From Ampullaceana balthica (Eukaryota > Mollusca > Gastropoda > Lymnaeidae), in the NCBI GenBank assembly GCA_944989445.1, contig CALYLW010000562.1, positions 281,472 through 345,471 of the forward strand: a stretch of DNA of 64,000 nt. The letters run 5' to 3'. This document shows, piece after piece, positions 23,101-35,399 of this stretch; the stretch's first letter is position 1, and each line of letters opens with the position of its first letter. The notes under the pieces were generated by a model. The model saw only the letters and a program-made list of their open reading frames with translations, was not told the DNA's origin and ran no database searches. Both the position numbers and the translations under genes were made by a program.

Positions 23101-26100
23101 AAAAACTTTCACTAAAAAATTACTATCTACATTGAAACAAAATTACTTTAAAAAACACATGAACAACATAAACAATGCAAGATAATTAATAGCTAAAATA
23201 TATTACAGACACTAGATATTAAACTTTTAAAATGGTTCTTACTGCTTGATAAACCACATGAATGAAATAGAAACTTGTTGAAGTTACTTTAAATTTATGC
23301 TTTGTCTTATTACATACCCTCCATTAGCCATAAAGGAATGTGCTCCAATGATAACTTTATTTACTCTGGGCATGATAATTCCTATCTGGCACTCTGAAAT
23401 AAGTGTTGTATTGATCTTTGCCTGGGCTAGATTTTTGGCCATTTTGTGACCCTTTGAAGGGAAGAAATAACAATAAAACAATCACAAAGATTTAAACTTC
23501 CCTCATACTTAAAACATTACTAAATACCATTAACACATATTTGAAAATAACGAATTATTTAGCACCTAACCTGGTAAAATGGGGCACATTCAGAAACTAG
23601 GACTTGGAACTTGTTTTTTGAAGCAGCGTTCTGCAAGGAAATAAAAAGAAATCCACATAAATGTTAAGATGAACTTGTGAAACTAAGTAATATTTTAATG
23701 ATCAAAATGTTAAAAACCATAAACTATACGTTAAGGTGAAAACTTAAAATCCCTCTTATAGTTTAATTTATGAGATTAAAATTTCAAATAATCAGGATTA
23801 TTTATAAAAATCAATCAATTTTTTAATTAATTTAAGTGTTACAATGTTCTTAAAGGTCACCTTTAAAAATGCTTCAACTGTTCTAGACCTTCCAATCGTC
23901 AAAATAACATCATTATCATTGATGTAGCTTGAGGCTTGTGCTGCTATGTTTTCAACACTTAAAAAAAAAGATTACAACAAGTTTATAAACCAGCAATAGA
24001 TGTGAATAGTTCACAATAAAATGTCAGTGGTTGACTTATTTAACAAAATAAAGTAAAGAATATGAAATGCATAAACAAGAAAATGCATTAAAAATTGTTT
24101 TTCTTACCAGCCCTCAATTTCAGTTTTTAATTCAGTAATCGCTTCAATTATGGAAGCCTGAAAACAAAAATTAGTCTATAAAGCAATGCTCTAAAAAAAA
24201 ATGGATTCTTTTAGGTTTAATATTTTGTTAAGGCTGAATGAAATTTAGTAAATTTGTTAAATTGGAGTCTACATTGACTTATAAAGAGTAGTTTACAGAT
24301 CATATTTCAAATGTAGATTTATTTCTCAAACAAAATAATTAGTTGTAAATAATTTCAATCACTTGAGCCAATTACCTTCAAATTAGGTGTTGATGAGGAT
24401 AAATTCTGTTAATAAAAAATAATAAAATGAAATCATTTCAATATCACAAATTATTTTTGTTACAATTCAGAAAATAACCATTTAAATTAAATGATAGGTT
24501 AATTATTAAAATAAATTACAACCTGAAATGCTGTTAAGATACAATTGATTATTGAGCAATATCAGTAACAATGTTTTAACCCTACCAAGGCGAGTTACGG
24601 AATATTATGTAATTGATTTAATTTTAATGAGTTACCGAATTCTAGGTTTTTTGGGATATCACTTGAAGAAGTACTAAAAATAACAGCCAATCGTCGTTAA
24701 ATTTCGCATTTGTTGCAAGATTAGTGTTTACAAATGGTTTCTTCCTTGAATAAAGCAATGAGTTAGTGATTACATTGATTTTTGTGAAAATAACCAAGAA
24801 AAGATCGGCGAATGAACCGAGCACTTCCACAGGAAAAAGAGCTAGGCCTACACATTTCACACTGCAGCAAGTAATGGAAGCTTTAGACGATTCTGAAGGC
24901 GATGAAGCAATTTTGCTTCATCAATATGAATATTCTAGTTCTAGTGACATTGATCGTGATCTCGATAGTGATAGGTCAAGTGATGATGATGATGATAGAT
25001 CCAGAGCTAGACCAACTGTTATGGAAAGGGGGCGTGTCCATCAAACAGATTTTTGTGGTGACAATGTTCCAGATGATGGCTGGACTGCAACCTTTGTGGC
25101 TCCAACAATAGATTTGAAATTCAATGAAGATGGAAAGGGGAACAAAATAGAAAAATGTTTCCAGTGTCCTTGAATAAGGTGTGCAAGCTTGCGAGAGGTG
25201 AAAGTCACATATTGATGACAGGGCAGCATAACCTGTATGGTATGGCAGGATCGGAGGCCAATTACATTCATCTCAAACTTTCATGACCCAAAACAAATAG
25301 GAGTAACAAACAGAAGAAACAAAGATGGAACACTTGATGAAGTTCCGATGCCACAGCTCGTCCAGGACTACAATTGCCACATGGGCGGTTGTGACAAAAA
25401 TGATCAAATGATGCGCCTCCATCACTAATGCCGTCATTACCGGTGGCCCAGTCGCCTTTTCATCAAATTTTTCATGTGGGCCTGCTACAATTCATTTGTT
25501 ATCTATGTGTCTAAACTAGAAGCAGCTGACAAAAAGCCCATGTTTTACACTAGATATATCCAGAAACTCTGCAATGACCTAATTGGCAATTACCGCTCAA
25601 CAGCCATTCTTCGAGGACAAATGGAACCATGCCCCCAACGCCACACACCAGGCAACCACTGGCCTGAAATTCCAGAAGCGAATGCTTCCAATCATGTCTG
25701 CACTGTCTGCATGGAAAAACACCTTCAATACAACAGAGCACACCCTGGTGTAGCATACAAGGACAACCCACACAAGAAGGTCAGGACCAACGTCAGGTGC
25801 TCTATGTGCAAAAAGTACCTCTGTGTAAAGCATGGCTCAACCTGCTGGGAAGACTACCACTCCAATGCGCAATACTGGCGTTAGATGGAAGCATTGTTCA
25901 ACTAATTAAACAAATAATCTTCTAAAAAAACTATTAAAAAATTAAAAAATCAAATTTTTTTTTCTTCAAAATTTGCTGCGCTGTAATTTTTAATTGCTGC
26001 GCGGTGTCTGTCGAAAACCTGCGTGGCTGCGGAGCTTAAAGGGAACATTGGTGCAAAGTTTGTACAGTATCCATTTTTAAATATTTCTTTTTTTTTACTA

Positions 26101-29100
26101 AATTTCATGTGCATTAACTATAAACTGCTGCGCTGCGTTAGATACATGCGTGGCCCCACAGCGGTGCAGCCGCGCTGCCACTCAGCTAAATTGAACATTG
26201 GATGGAAGTTAGGCCTATTTCCTACTATAACTAAAAGTTTGAGCTCATTCTGACACTGGTTTGCATGATACTAGCAATTTCCTAACCCATGCACATATTC
26301 TTTATTTTTCCTGGGGAGGCCAGGTATAGGGACAAAATTTATTGCGCTGTAATTCTAAACTGCTACGCGGTGTGGGTCGAAAACCTGCACGGCTGCGCAG
26401 CTTAAAGGGAACATTGGTGCAAAGTTGTACAGCATCCATTTTTAAATATTTTTTAAACTAAATTTGATGTGCAGTAACTATAAACTGCTGCGCGGCGTTA
26501 GATACATGCGTGGCCACGCAGCATCTCAGCTAAATTGAACATTGGATGGAAGGTAGGCCTATTTCCCAACTCCGCCATAGCCGGTCCCAAGCCCGGATGA
26601 GAGAGGAGGAGGGTTGTGCGAAGGGCTAGCATCCCTTCCCGTAAAAAAAGCCTTGCTACAAAAACGTGAACAAAGAAAAAAATAGGAAACTCGGACCTTG
26701 GAGATGATGGGTCTCTTAACAGAGAACTAATGAAGCTGGGTGGCCAAAGCCAACTGGAAACCACCCGGCAGACAACCATCATCTCCACTAGGACCACCAC
26801 CAGCTTAGGAACATGGAACGTAAGGACCATGTTCGAAGCTGGAAAAACTGCCCAAGTTGCTGCCGAAATGCAACGGTACAAGCTAGCCATCTTAGGGATA
26901 AGTGAATCCCGATGGACTGGCTCAGGCCAGATGAAGCTCAGCACAGGAGAACAGCTAATATATTCAGGCCATGATGAAGAAAACGCAGTTCACACCCAAG
27001 GACTAGCACTCATGCTTTCCAAAACTGCTCAGAACGCCCTTTTAGGGTGGGAAGCCCATGGTCCCCGGATAATCACCGCAAGATTTAGGACCAGAAAGCA
27101 AGAAGTCAATATGGATCTTCTTCAGGTATACTCTCCTACTAACAACAGTAAAGAAGAAGACATAAAGGACTTCTACAACAGACTGAGAACCCTTATCCAA
27201 AAGTGTCCTAGGAGCAATGTGATTATACTAATGGGTGACCTAAATGCAAAAATAGGCAGCAACTATAATGGATATGAAGAATGCATGGGAACACACAGCC
27301 TTGGAGAGATGAACTAAAATGGTGAAAGGCTAGCAGATCTATGTGCTGCAGATGGACTAGTCATCGGTGGAAGCCTCTTCATGCATAGAAATATCCACAA
27401 GGCAACATGGATATCACCAGATATGTCAACGGCTAATCAAATCGACCATATCTGCATCTGCAAAAAGTTTAGAAGATCTCTCCAAGATGTAAGGGTAAAA
27501 ATGGGGGCAGATGTAGCCTCAGATCATCATCTACTGATTGCCAAACTAAGGCTCAAATTGAAAAAGAATTGGACAAGTGAGGGAAGCAAGCGCCAACGTT
27601 TTAACACTACTCTTTTGAAAGGGGAACCAAAGCTTAATGAGTTCAAACTTACGCTAACAAACAAATTTCAGATCTAGCAAGAACTAGGCAACGAAGAAAC
27701 AGTTGACCAAACCTGGAAACGCTTCAAAGAAATACTTACGAGCACCTGTGAAGAAGTGTTGGGTCCCAGACAACAAATGCATAAAGAATGGATTTCTAAT
27801 GAAACCATGGAGAAAATCCAACAGAGGAAAAAGAAGAAAGCAAATCTAAACAACAGCCGCACCAGAACCGAAAAAGCTAGAGCATCAGCAGAATACGCAG
27901 AAGCCAATAAAGACATTAAACGTAGTATAAAGTCAGATAAAAAGAACTACATAGAAGGATTAGCACTTGAAGCAGAAGAGGCAGCTTACCATGGAAACAC
28001 AAGAGAACTTTGTTCATGGCCTATGCCCCAGATGGGACGAAAGGCGATGATGATGATGAGGCCTATTTCCTACTATAACTAAAAGTTTGAGCTCATTCTG
28101 ACCACTGGTTTGCATGATACTAGCAATTTCCTAACCCATGTACATATTCTTTATTTTTGCTGGGGAGGCCAGGTATAGGGGCAAATTAGCTTGGGGAGCT
28201 CGGACCTGGTAGGGTTAAGCTTGAAAATAGATACAATTATCATTTCTAAGATTTTTTTTCAAAATTTTCAATTATAAACTTAACTATTGCACTTTAAAAT
28301 AAGCTTAAATTTAAATTATTTAAATTCTGCCAATTTATTAAAATTATAATTGTTCCTACAAACTTCGACTTTTTTCAAATACATGTATTTATTTCCATAT
28401 TCATGAGTTTTACAGTGAATTTTTTTTTCCTGAAAAGGTTATTTTATTAAAATTTCAAAAAAGCAAACCTGAGATTGTTTTTTATCCCCTTTGGCAAGTT
28501 CCCTGATAAAGAAGTAAAAGAGGTCAACTTAGTTTTTGAAATCATACAAGTTGTATATTATTAATAGATATAAATATTGTTAAATAATCGGAAAGTTTTT
28601 AAATATGTAACTTATATTGACAATAGGAATTACCAAAGAAAATGGTCAAACTATTAGGTCCTCTGTCATTTCAAGCTTTAGCTAATTAAGCTAAGAGGCT
28701 TGCTACAAATTTAGCCTAGCTATCTAAGCAGCATGTAATGTTTGTTCTTTCTGATCAGCAAATTAGTACTAAATTAAAGATAGTCATCATTGATAGGCAT
28801 TATGGAAATTTCAAAGCATCTGTGTAGGAATGCTGAAGTTACTCAAATAAATTTGCATGTCAACTTTTCAAAAGCTTGATTCAACATTCAAAGAGCTTGA
28901 TTTGCCTGACACACCTTTGTACTGCATTGTTGCTTTATCAAGGTACAATATACGAAACCTTGACTCTTGACACTTTTACTTAGGGACATCTTCAAGTAGC
29001 CCAGTATTTTTTCATTTGCTTTGAAAATGCGCCTTCCCATTTTGTGTTTTCCAGGCAATGACATTTAATAAAGTTAAAACTTAAATTACTTTAAATTTTG

Positions 29101-30591
29101 AAAAAACATCAAAGTACCCATATTCATCTCTGATAATTTTCAGGATCCTACAGACAATGTTTCCAATAATGTTTTCAGAAGGATCTCCTGCTTGAATGCG
29201 TTTGCCTTCTGCTGTAACATGATCTATAAGCTCTCTGTGAAGTGCCATATTGAACAGACATATATGAACATTTAAAGAAAAGTTTAATAGTTAAAGTGAA
29301 AAACTAAAAAAGGTCGTGACACTTATGAAAGTTCCCACAATTATTGTATTATAAATTATACTTTTTTTAGGGATATAACCTAAATAAAGCAAATTATAAT
29401 AAAAATGCAAGACTAGACAAAAACCATAGGGCGAAATTATCTTCTGTACAGCAGGAGCATCCGAAATAGATAAGATCATAAGATAATGAATGAATAAATT
29501 TAAATAACTAAAATATTGAAATTTTAGCCTTGCTTATTATTATTAGGCAAAAAATAACTTGGAGTTATAGAGTTGTTGACAAAATTTACCTTTCATTTGC
29601 AAACTTTGCTTGTGATATGATTCGAATTAATAAATGAATTGTCTTTATTGCTACATCACTTGATCCTTGAGTGCTTCTGAAATAGTTTTAGTTAATTGTA
29701 ATAGGTACAATAATTTACACTTTATGTACAAAACTGCAGGTTGCTAAAATAGCCTAAAATTTAAGAATCTCCACCTTCCCCCAATTTTTTTCCCTTTACA
29801 TTTTCACTCTTTTCCAAAATCGGCACGTTGTTAGAAATCCACAAATTTGAGAATTTCCATCACCCTTTCCCCCTAAATTCCTGCGTCTTGAACTACTTTT
29901 CTGCCTGCCTTCTTTATCACCTTTCATAGTAACAAAGATGTCGGCCAGAAAGGGCCATATTTCGGCCTGATCCGTGTAATTAGGTACTTTGACAGAAAAT
30001 TTTAATGTTGTCTAATACAACTAAAATTAAAATAGGCTTAAATAATAAATCATTTTAAAGGGCTTGCTAACAAGACCTTTTCAAAAACACTTGTTTTGTC
30101 TTTCTATCTTTTATAGAAGTGGAGTTATAAAGTTTTTTGTCAATTTTATTTTGCCCCTTATGTAAGCTGCAATAAGCTATTTAATTTATTCCAAAACGAG
30201 TATCTAGCGTAATGATAATTTACCATTAAAATATATAATATAATGATTATAATTTATTTATAATTTATGGCTTCTTTTGGACATCGAACTACCTAAATTA
30301 AATGAGGCTACTTACCTACTGTAATAATGACTACTAAGAACAACTAATACTGTAATAATAGAGTTAAGAATATAATTTATAAGAGGTACTAATCTACTAC
30401 TGACTACTAATAACTAAATTAAACTGGTGGTAGTGGTAGGTTGGTGGTACTGGACTACTGATTCACTTTCAATCATTAATCCAAATAAATGATTCAATGA
30501 CAAATGAATCTTACCCTTTCTTCAACTCATCAACAAAAAGCGCGATTCTTTCTTTTAAATCATTTGCTTTGTCGCCGTCACCTCCTGGCAT
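20115..30591 (-). CDS. EIF2B2: eIF2B subunit beta, complete, 13 exons
   Basis: Exons in transcript order: 30591-30515, 29676-29590, 29234-29118, 28502-28469, 24405-24376, 24157-24108, 23957-23861, 23630-23571, 23451-23318, 23066-23006, 21367-21308, 20790-20654, 20205-20115. All junctions are GT-AG and the phases join to 344 codons plus TAG (human protein about 351 aa). This is a regulatory subunit of the decameric guanine-nucleotide exchange factor for eIF2 in the cytosol. Diagnostic segments: [15 protein letters not shown] (N-terminal helical domain), [54 protein letters not shown] (nucleotide-like fold), [20 protein letters not shown] and [17 protein letters not shown] at the C-terminus. 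No break is seen. The C-terminus extends slightly past the YHPDD motif. Introns carry repeats, above all intron 4. Confidence 0.95.
22243..22897. mobile_element. MITE with ~60 bp inverted ends and 9-bp target duplication, enclosing a minisatellite
   Basis: Ends read GGCAGTGGCTATTGAGACGC (left) and GGCAGTAGCTATTGAGATGC (right, other strand) and stay similar for about 60 bp. ATTAATTAA flanks both sides (22234-22242, 22898-22906). A 9-bp duplication would suit a Mutator-like element; the motif is palindromic, so a shorter duplication is possible. The interior holds a tRNA-like SINE piece (22395-22500) and a 31-bp tandem array. It lies in EIF2B2 intron 10. Confidence 0.8.
22535..22800. repeat. 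31-bp minisatellite, about 8-9 copies
   Basis: The unit contains GGTTAGGTTTAGTGATAGGT followed by TTTAGGGTTTG. One unit lacks about 8 bp. The motif resembles but is not a telomeric array. It is wholly inside the MITE at 22243-22897. Confidence 0.93.
24766..25884 (+). pseudogene. piggyBac transposase remnant, catalytic core deleted
   Basis: The N-terminal part (24766-25173) has [18 protein letters not shown] and an acidic Ser/Asp tract, then [19 protein letters not shown]. The next block, 25237-25428, reads [15 protein letters not shown] and [12 protein letters not shown], the region of the last catalytic Asp. 25474-25884 has the C-terminal Cys/His domain ([20 protein letters not shown]). About half the usual ~600 residues, including the first two catalytic Asp, are missing between blocks one and two. 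Stops and frame changes separate the blocks. The remnant cannot encode an active transposase. Confidence 0.88.
26567..28058 (+). mobile_element. RTE-like LINE, internally deleted, with 12-bp target duplication
   Basis: It is flanked by AGGCCTATTTCC on both sides (26555-26566, 28059-28070). The sequential frames 26730-27317 and 27381-27677 encode an APE-type endonuclease: [57 protein letters not shown] and [12 protein letters not shown] linker (27756-28050) runs to [10 protein letters not shown], where the reverse transcriptase normally starts. It then jumps directly to the 3' terminus and a (GATGAT) tail. The whole RT domain is missing and in-frame stops are present. Such EN fragments are often mis-annotated as craniofacial development protein 2. 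Confidence 0.88.
29401..29485 (+). mobile_element. LINE 3' tail fragment
   Basis: ATGCAAGACTAGACAAAAAC and ATTATCTTCTGTACAGCAGG match the LINE end at 13660-13740 and the SINE tail. It ends with AGATAAGAT repeats. It lies in EIF2B2 intron 2. Confidence 0.7.
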
Positions 30592-31093
30592 TGTTGCAAC
30601 CGTAATACTAATCAATGGTTAAAGTTTAAGCAAGTCTATTTCTCGTTATTTCATTAGTTTATCATTAGTTTCACTGTGTTGCATATGGTTTGTTTTTACC
30701 GGAAATATTGATGTGCAGATGTCTATTCATAGGGATCAAGTAGTATTACCACTAAACTATTGTCACTATCGTGTCGAAACATCATAAACTTAACTGAAGA
30801 TTTGTGCTTTGGAGGCCTTTTTTTAAATCCCTTATATTAACTTCACCGCCGTCTCTGTCTCTCTGTCTTGGGCGAGCACCGCGGAAAAACAGAAGTAAAA
30901 AATGACCCACTTCCCGTCATGCCATCGAGCTGAAATTTGGCACACGGACCCATGTCGCCTAACAATGCATCGTATCAAAAATTCAGATCGATCGAACGTA
31001 CAGTTATTAAATTAATAAATTTTTATTTTATCAAAGTAAACTATATGTAGCGGTCGCTATCGTTTACATTTTACGGGTCACTTGACTTCAACG

Positions 31094-33542
31094 CAGTGGC
31101 GTATCTAGAACTTTTTCCGCCCGGGGCGGTCTCCAATTTGCCGCCCTTTTAGGGGCCGTCTATAAATGACGTCACGCACCTGGGGGAGGGAGGGGGTCAC
31201 AAGTTTGTGACAATGTGTGACGAGGGAGGGGGTGCTTAAGAAATGTGACGTCACGTCAAAACGCGCACCTTTAAATAAATTTCCACTGAAATATTTGAGT
31301 ACTGACTCTTTATTTTATGACGTTTATGTAAAACGCGTGTTACTTTATTAGAATGCAGCGTTACACTAAAACATACTTAAATGGCAAAATTTTAATTTGA
31401 AACATGCTAATTTTCAAACAGAAAATATGGCTTATATGGGGGGGGGCAAAGCTTTGTGACGTCTTATTGAAGAAGGGGTCTAAGTTTTTGTGATGACGTG
31501 TGGCGAGGGGGGAGGGGGTGAAAAATCAGCCAAAATAGCGTGACGTCATTTATGGATGGCCACTTAGTGGATTATATTATGTTTTTTTTAAATTAATAAA
31601 TATGAATAAATAATTGTAATTGAAACGAAGTAAAGGTGGGGAACATGTTTACCATTGCATGCCATATTTATGTAAGCAGTAATAAAAGAGGCCGCATAAG
31701 ATTATATACCAATAAATACACATTTATAAAAATACAAGATACGTTTTTTAGAGGCCACAAGAAAGTTAGTGAGGTCGCAGGGTCCCCCCCCCCGTACCCC
31801 CCTCCCGAGACAAAACATTCCAAATTTACACCCCAAAAAAACATTACCAATTACTATTCTTTTATTTTGTATTTATAAATAAATGATTTTTTCTAACAAA
31901 GAAAGAAATGGTATGCATTAGTATACATTTACTTTCCTAACTTTCATAATAGAAAAATCGTGTATTATGCTATCAAAATTAAAATTATTTGTAATATCTT
32001 GTAGTATGGACAGTATTGCAAGATTTTGTTGTCTTTAATCGCTCATTGTGGAACGAAGATAATTTTTGATCAACTTCAGTTTGGAGAAGCTCCTTTCACA
32101 ACTAGCAACACTGATGGCAATAGTTGAAAAAATTCATTGCAAAATTAAAATGTTGGTTACAGAATTTTCCAATCTATACTATTGAATAAATTTTAATAGA
32201 ACAAGGGGGCCTTTCCCCCCGTTTTTCGAACATAATGCCTCTTCTTGTAGTGTAGGTGCAGCCATAAAATCCTGGATCCTTTTTCTTTCCATATTGAACT
32301 GTTCTTTATCAATGTCAATAAAGTAATTTATTTGATGTTCTAATGCTTCAATTGGTGTTTTAAATGGTATTATATAATATATATATATGTTGCAAGGACA
32401 TGCAACTCATCAAAGCTTTATTTTATTTTCTTTTATAATTCCATCCATGGATAAAAAAACATTTCTCGTTGTACTTCTTGTTCTAAAGATAGGACCACGT
32501 CTTCTGAATTTTCCCTACTCATATTTTTTCTCCAACTCGACGTTCAGTTGATAACTCCATATCTTCACAAATTGCTTGGCTGATATAACAGCATTTTGTA
32601 TTAGCACTTCTCTTTGTTCCATGCAATGGCTTTGCATTAATTTTTTTTTAAATGACGGGTTCCCATAAATTGAAATAACATAGAAGAGAAAAAGATTGCA
32701 TTGAATTGAGTAAAATTCCAGCATCTGATCTCCTTTTCCTAGTTACTTCTTCAGATGTCAATTTTTCCAAGACTCTTGAAATTTTAAAGTATGTCTTTTT
32801 TGAAATTATTATGCCTATTGTGGTGTTTATTAACAGTGAAATTTGAAAATTTACATATTCTTGTCATAAATCATAATAAATTTCCATAAAATAGACGAAT
32901 TCAAATTATTTACACATTACAATTACTTTAATTGGATATGCGTAACATGCTTAATGAATAACCGTATTTTAATGAAAAACACAAATTATTTGTGCTACTT
33001 TAATTCAATAAAAATAAAAACAAAATAAATTTAATTTGTAATAACTGACCTTACAATAATTTACAGAAAACTGAAACAGTAATATAAATTACTACTTGCA
33101 AGTTAAAGACAATATTTGAACCACCATGCCTTGTAGATACTTTTTCACGCATCATTCTGCGAATGTCGAAATTCCACGTAAAAACTGTAGTGGCGACATT
33201 AATAGCACATATTATTCGGGCCAGGGGTGATGTGTTTTTTTGGGTATAGTTTTCGTATAAAAGCGTCATCTGTGACTTATACCACTTAGTTTTCCAAACA
33301 AATCGATACGTTTTTTGAGCGATTTAAAAATTTTGAACGGTTTTTCGTTAGTTATAATATCCACCACGTAATCAAACAAATGTGCGAATCCGTTAATTAC
33401 GAATATTTTTGTTTCACCTTGGTTTTCCCCCTTCAAAAGAAAAAGGGCGGTTGTCTGAAATAGTTGTACTTTTCAAATGACCACAAATGCCGCCCCTAAA
33501 TGAGTGCCGCCCGGGGCGGACCGCCCCCTAGCTACGCCACTG
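31094..33542 (-). mobile_element. hAT element (CAGTGGCGTAGC family), copy 1
   Basis: The left end CAGTGGCGTATCTAG and the right end read inward CAGTGGCGTAGCTAGGGGGC are inverted. Both carry a subterminal palindrome CCGCCCGGGGCGG. The direct repeat GACTTCA lies on both sides of the insertion in R1. On the minus strand near 32040-32125 the peptide ISVASCERSFSKLKLIKNYL is the hAT C-terminal dimerisation motif; 32515-32724 is a further transposase scrap. It contains a Harbinger-like MITE at 31152-31563. A second copy is at 47197-49091. Confidence 0.85.
31152..31563. mobile_element. PIF/Harbinger-like MITE (GGGGCCGTCCATAAATGACG family), copy 1
   Basis: Inverted ends GGGGCCGTCTATAAATGACG and GTGGCCATCCATAAATGACG are flanked by TTA on both sides (31149-31151, 31564-31566). 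Subterminal GTGACGAxGxGTGxCGAGGG motifs are present at both ends. There is no ORF. The 3-bp TWA duplication is why I favour PIF/Harbinger. It is nested in the hAT, which is nested in R1. Confidence 0.8.
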
Positions 33543-33815
33543 GACTTCACCCCAGCCATAGGTGAACACATCTCGTGTTTTAACCAGGTGTACCGGCGTG
33601 CTTTTGTTTACATTTTGCTTATCACGCTGAGCTCGGTCCAGCGATCGGTGACAGGACCTTTCCCCTCTCCCACCCCTCCCCCGGGTTAAAAGCAAAGGGG
33701 AGATAAGACAGATTCAGTCTGTAAATATTTGTCGCATTTGAACATAATCAATACTTTTAGTTATGTCTCATATATAAGGGATTTATAGTCAAAACTTTTT
33801 TAAGGGTTTGTTTTA

Positions 33816-34200
33816 TTAAATCTCTTATATTAACTTCACCGCCGTCTCTGTCTCTCTGTCTTGGTTGGGCACTGTGGAAAAACAAAAGTCGAAAATGACC
33901 CACTTCCCGTGAAGCCATCGATCTGAAATTTGGCATACGGACCCGTGTCACCTAACAATGAATCGTATCAAAATTTCAGATCGATCGAACGTACCGTAAT
34001 TAAATTAATGCATTTTTAGTTTATCTATATAAACTATATGTAGCGGTCGCTATTGTTAACATTTTACGGGTCACTTGACTTCACGCCAGCTACCGGTGAA
34101 CACATCTCGTGTTTTAACCAGGTAAGCCACCTGGAGTTGAGTTAACGCGTTGACGCCACCCGTCCAAACACTTTGTTTTTACGGGGTTGTTTTATTTCAA
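33816..34200 (+). repeat. R1 repeat, copy 4
   Basis: TATATTAACTTCACCGCCGT starts directly after the 3' end of copy 3. The copy runs through the GATCGATCGAACGTACCGT core and GGTGAACACATCTCGTG, then deletes the region before its ACTTTGTTTTTACGGGG end. Confidence 0.75.
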
Positions 34201-34294
34201 AGATAAGGATCGCTTAAAATTTGTCTTCAATCTATATGTCAACTATGGAATAGCCAAGTGAGACTTACACGCTCAAAATCCAAACAAGTACACT

Positions 34295-34454
34295 CAGGGG
34301 CGGATCAAGATTGAACAAGGCCCTGTTTGCAATTCCACCTGGGACCAAGTCCAGCAACCTTTATTCTACAAAATAATAAGTTTGGGGCCCTTAAATCATT
34401 GGGGGGGGGGTCCATGGCTTTAGCCCAATCAGCACCCCCCTTAATCCACCATAT
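34295..34454. mobile_element. Short hAT-type MITE with perfect 8-bp target duplication
   Basis: AGTACACT lies at 34287-34294 and again at 34455-34462. The left end CAGGGGCGGATCAAGATT and the region near the right end (GGTGGATTAAGGGGG on the other strand) are loosely inverted. It is 160 bp long, with an internal poly-G run. Confidence 0.7.
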
Positions 34455-34639
34455 AGTACACTGATAATACAGGGATTTCGTTTGACCTACCTTGTGTTTT
34501 TCAAATTTCACTTATTAATACATGTATATGCATTGCAATATAAAAATGGCAATTGTTTCTTTTTGAAAACAGATACCTTATTAAACTTTGGTGCAATTTT
34601 GAAAGCTTTGCTTTACAGGTAAAAAATTTAATGGTAATT

Positions 34640-34870
34640 GAGTGTCCAAGATGACTTTTTTCGGTCACAGATTTTTTGCTTTTAACTAAGGCTATATAAG
34701 GAAAAATTCGGACAATTATGCGATAAATTTTTCTCTATGTAAGATACAGAAATAAAACAGGTATCTTAATCTGTGGAAAGGCAATATTTAAGTCCTTTCT
34801 AATGATACAAGTTTCATTAATGTATCTCAATTTTGAAATTTTTTGTGTTTAAGTTACTCTTGCAAAATGA
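34640..34870. repeat. Old dispersed repeat related to 3820-4075
   Basis: The order of GGTCACAGATTTT, CTATATAAGGAAAAATTC, CCTTTCTAATGATACA and TCTCAATTTTGAAATTTTTT matches the 3.9 kb copy with many substitutions. Confidence 0.5.
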
Positions 34871-35399
34871 AAACATTAAGACTGACCTATGTATGGATTT
34901 TAGAACAGAGTGATAACTATCATAGTGATGACTTTGCATACACACAGAAGAACAGGTATGAAAAATGTGACCCAATATATTTTTTCATAGTTTAAACAAC
35001 CCCAATATTCATATATTCACTTGTAATTGTAAGCAAAAGAGGATCATGAGCAGGTGCAATAGGATCCAAAATATGATTTTTGTTTTTACTCTTAGCTGCA
35101 AAATATTATCCAGGTAGGAAACTAGGGTTTTCCATTTTTAAAACTTTCTTTGTTCGCTGAGGAAGCCTTCTTGCTCTACTGATAGTTTTTTTACTGGGTT
35201 ATCCATACCTTGTTTAAAGCGTTATTTTCTACCTAGCCTAATTCAAGTCTCACACTAACTCCTTTATTATCATTAATAATATTTCAATTCTTGTACAATT
35301 TACACTCACAGTAGGCAACATAGAATAATGAGGAAGAGCCACTTATGAACAGCTTCTATTTTACACACTTTTATTTAATTCACACTGTTTGTATGTTGT

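Larger units (their letters stand above)
24580..28214 (+). mobile_element. piggyBac transposon carrying a nested LINE
   Basis: TTAA lies on both sides (24576-24579, 28215-28218). Terminal CCCTACCAAGGCGAG on the left matches CCCTACCAGGTCCGAG from the right. Coding remnants are at 24766-25884. The 3' part holds two tandem ~365 bp subterminal units (about 25975-26340 and 26341 on) with CTGCGCGGNGT, TAGATACATGCGTGGCC and AAGTTTGAGCTCATTCTGAC. The second unit is split by a LINE (26567-28058). Without the LINE the element is about 2.1 kb. It lies in EIF2B2 intron 4. Confidence 0.92.
30823..33815 (+). repeat. R1 repeat, copy 3, split by a hAT element
   Basis: The left part 30823-31093 (TATATTAACTTCACCGCCGT, GACCCACTTCCCGTCATGCC, TTCAGATCGATCGAACGTAC) and the right part 33543-33815 (GGTGAACACATCTCGTGTTT, TTATGTCTCATATATAAGGG) are continuous in copies 4 and 5. 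The hAT at 31094-33542 separates them. Confidence 0.8.

Noticed and set aside
24766..25884. Domesticated piggyBac (PGBD-like) host gene
   Set aside because: Flanked by TTAA and matching termini, catalytic core deleted, stops between blocks, and located in an intron.
26730..27677. Host gene resembling craniofacial development protein 2
   Set aside because: It is the endonuclease domain of a LINE with a target duplication and GATGAT tail, and it has in-frame stops.
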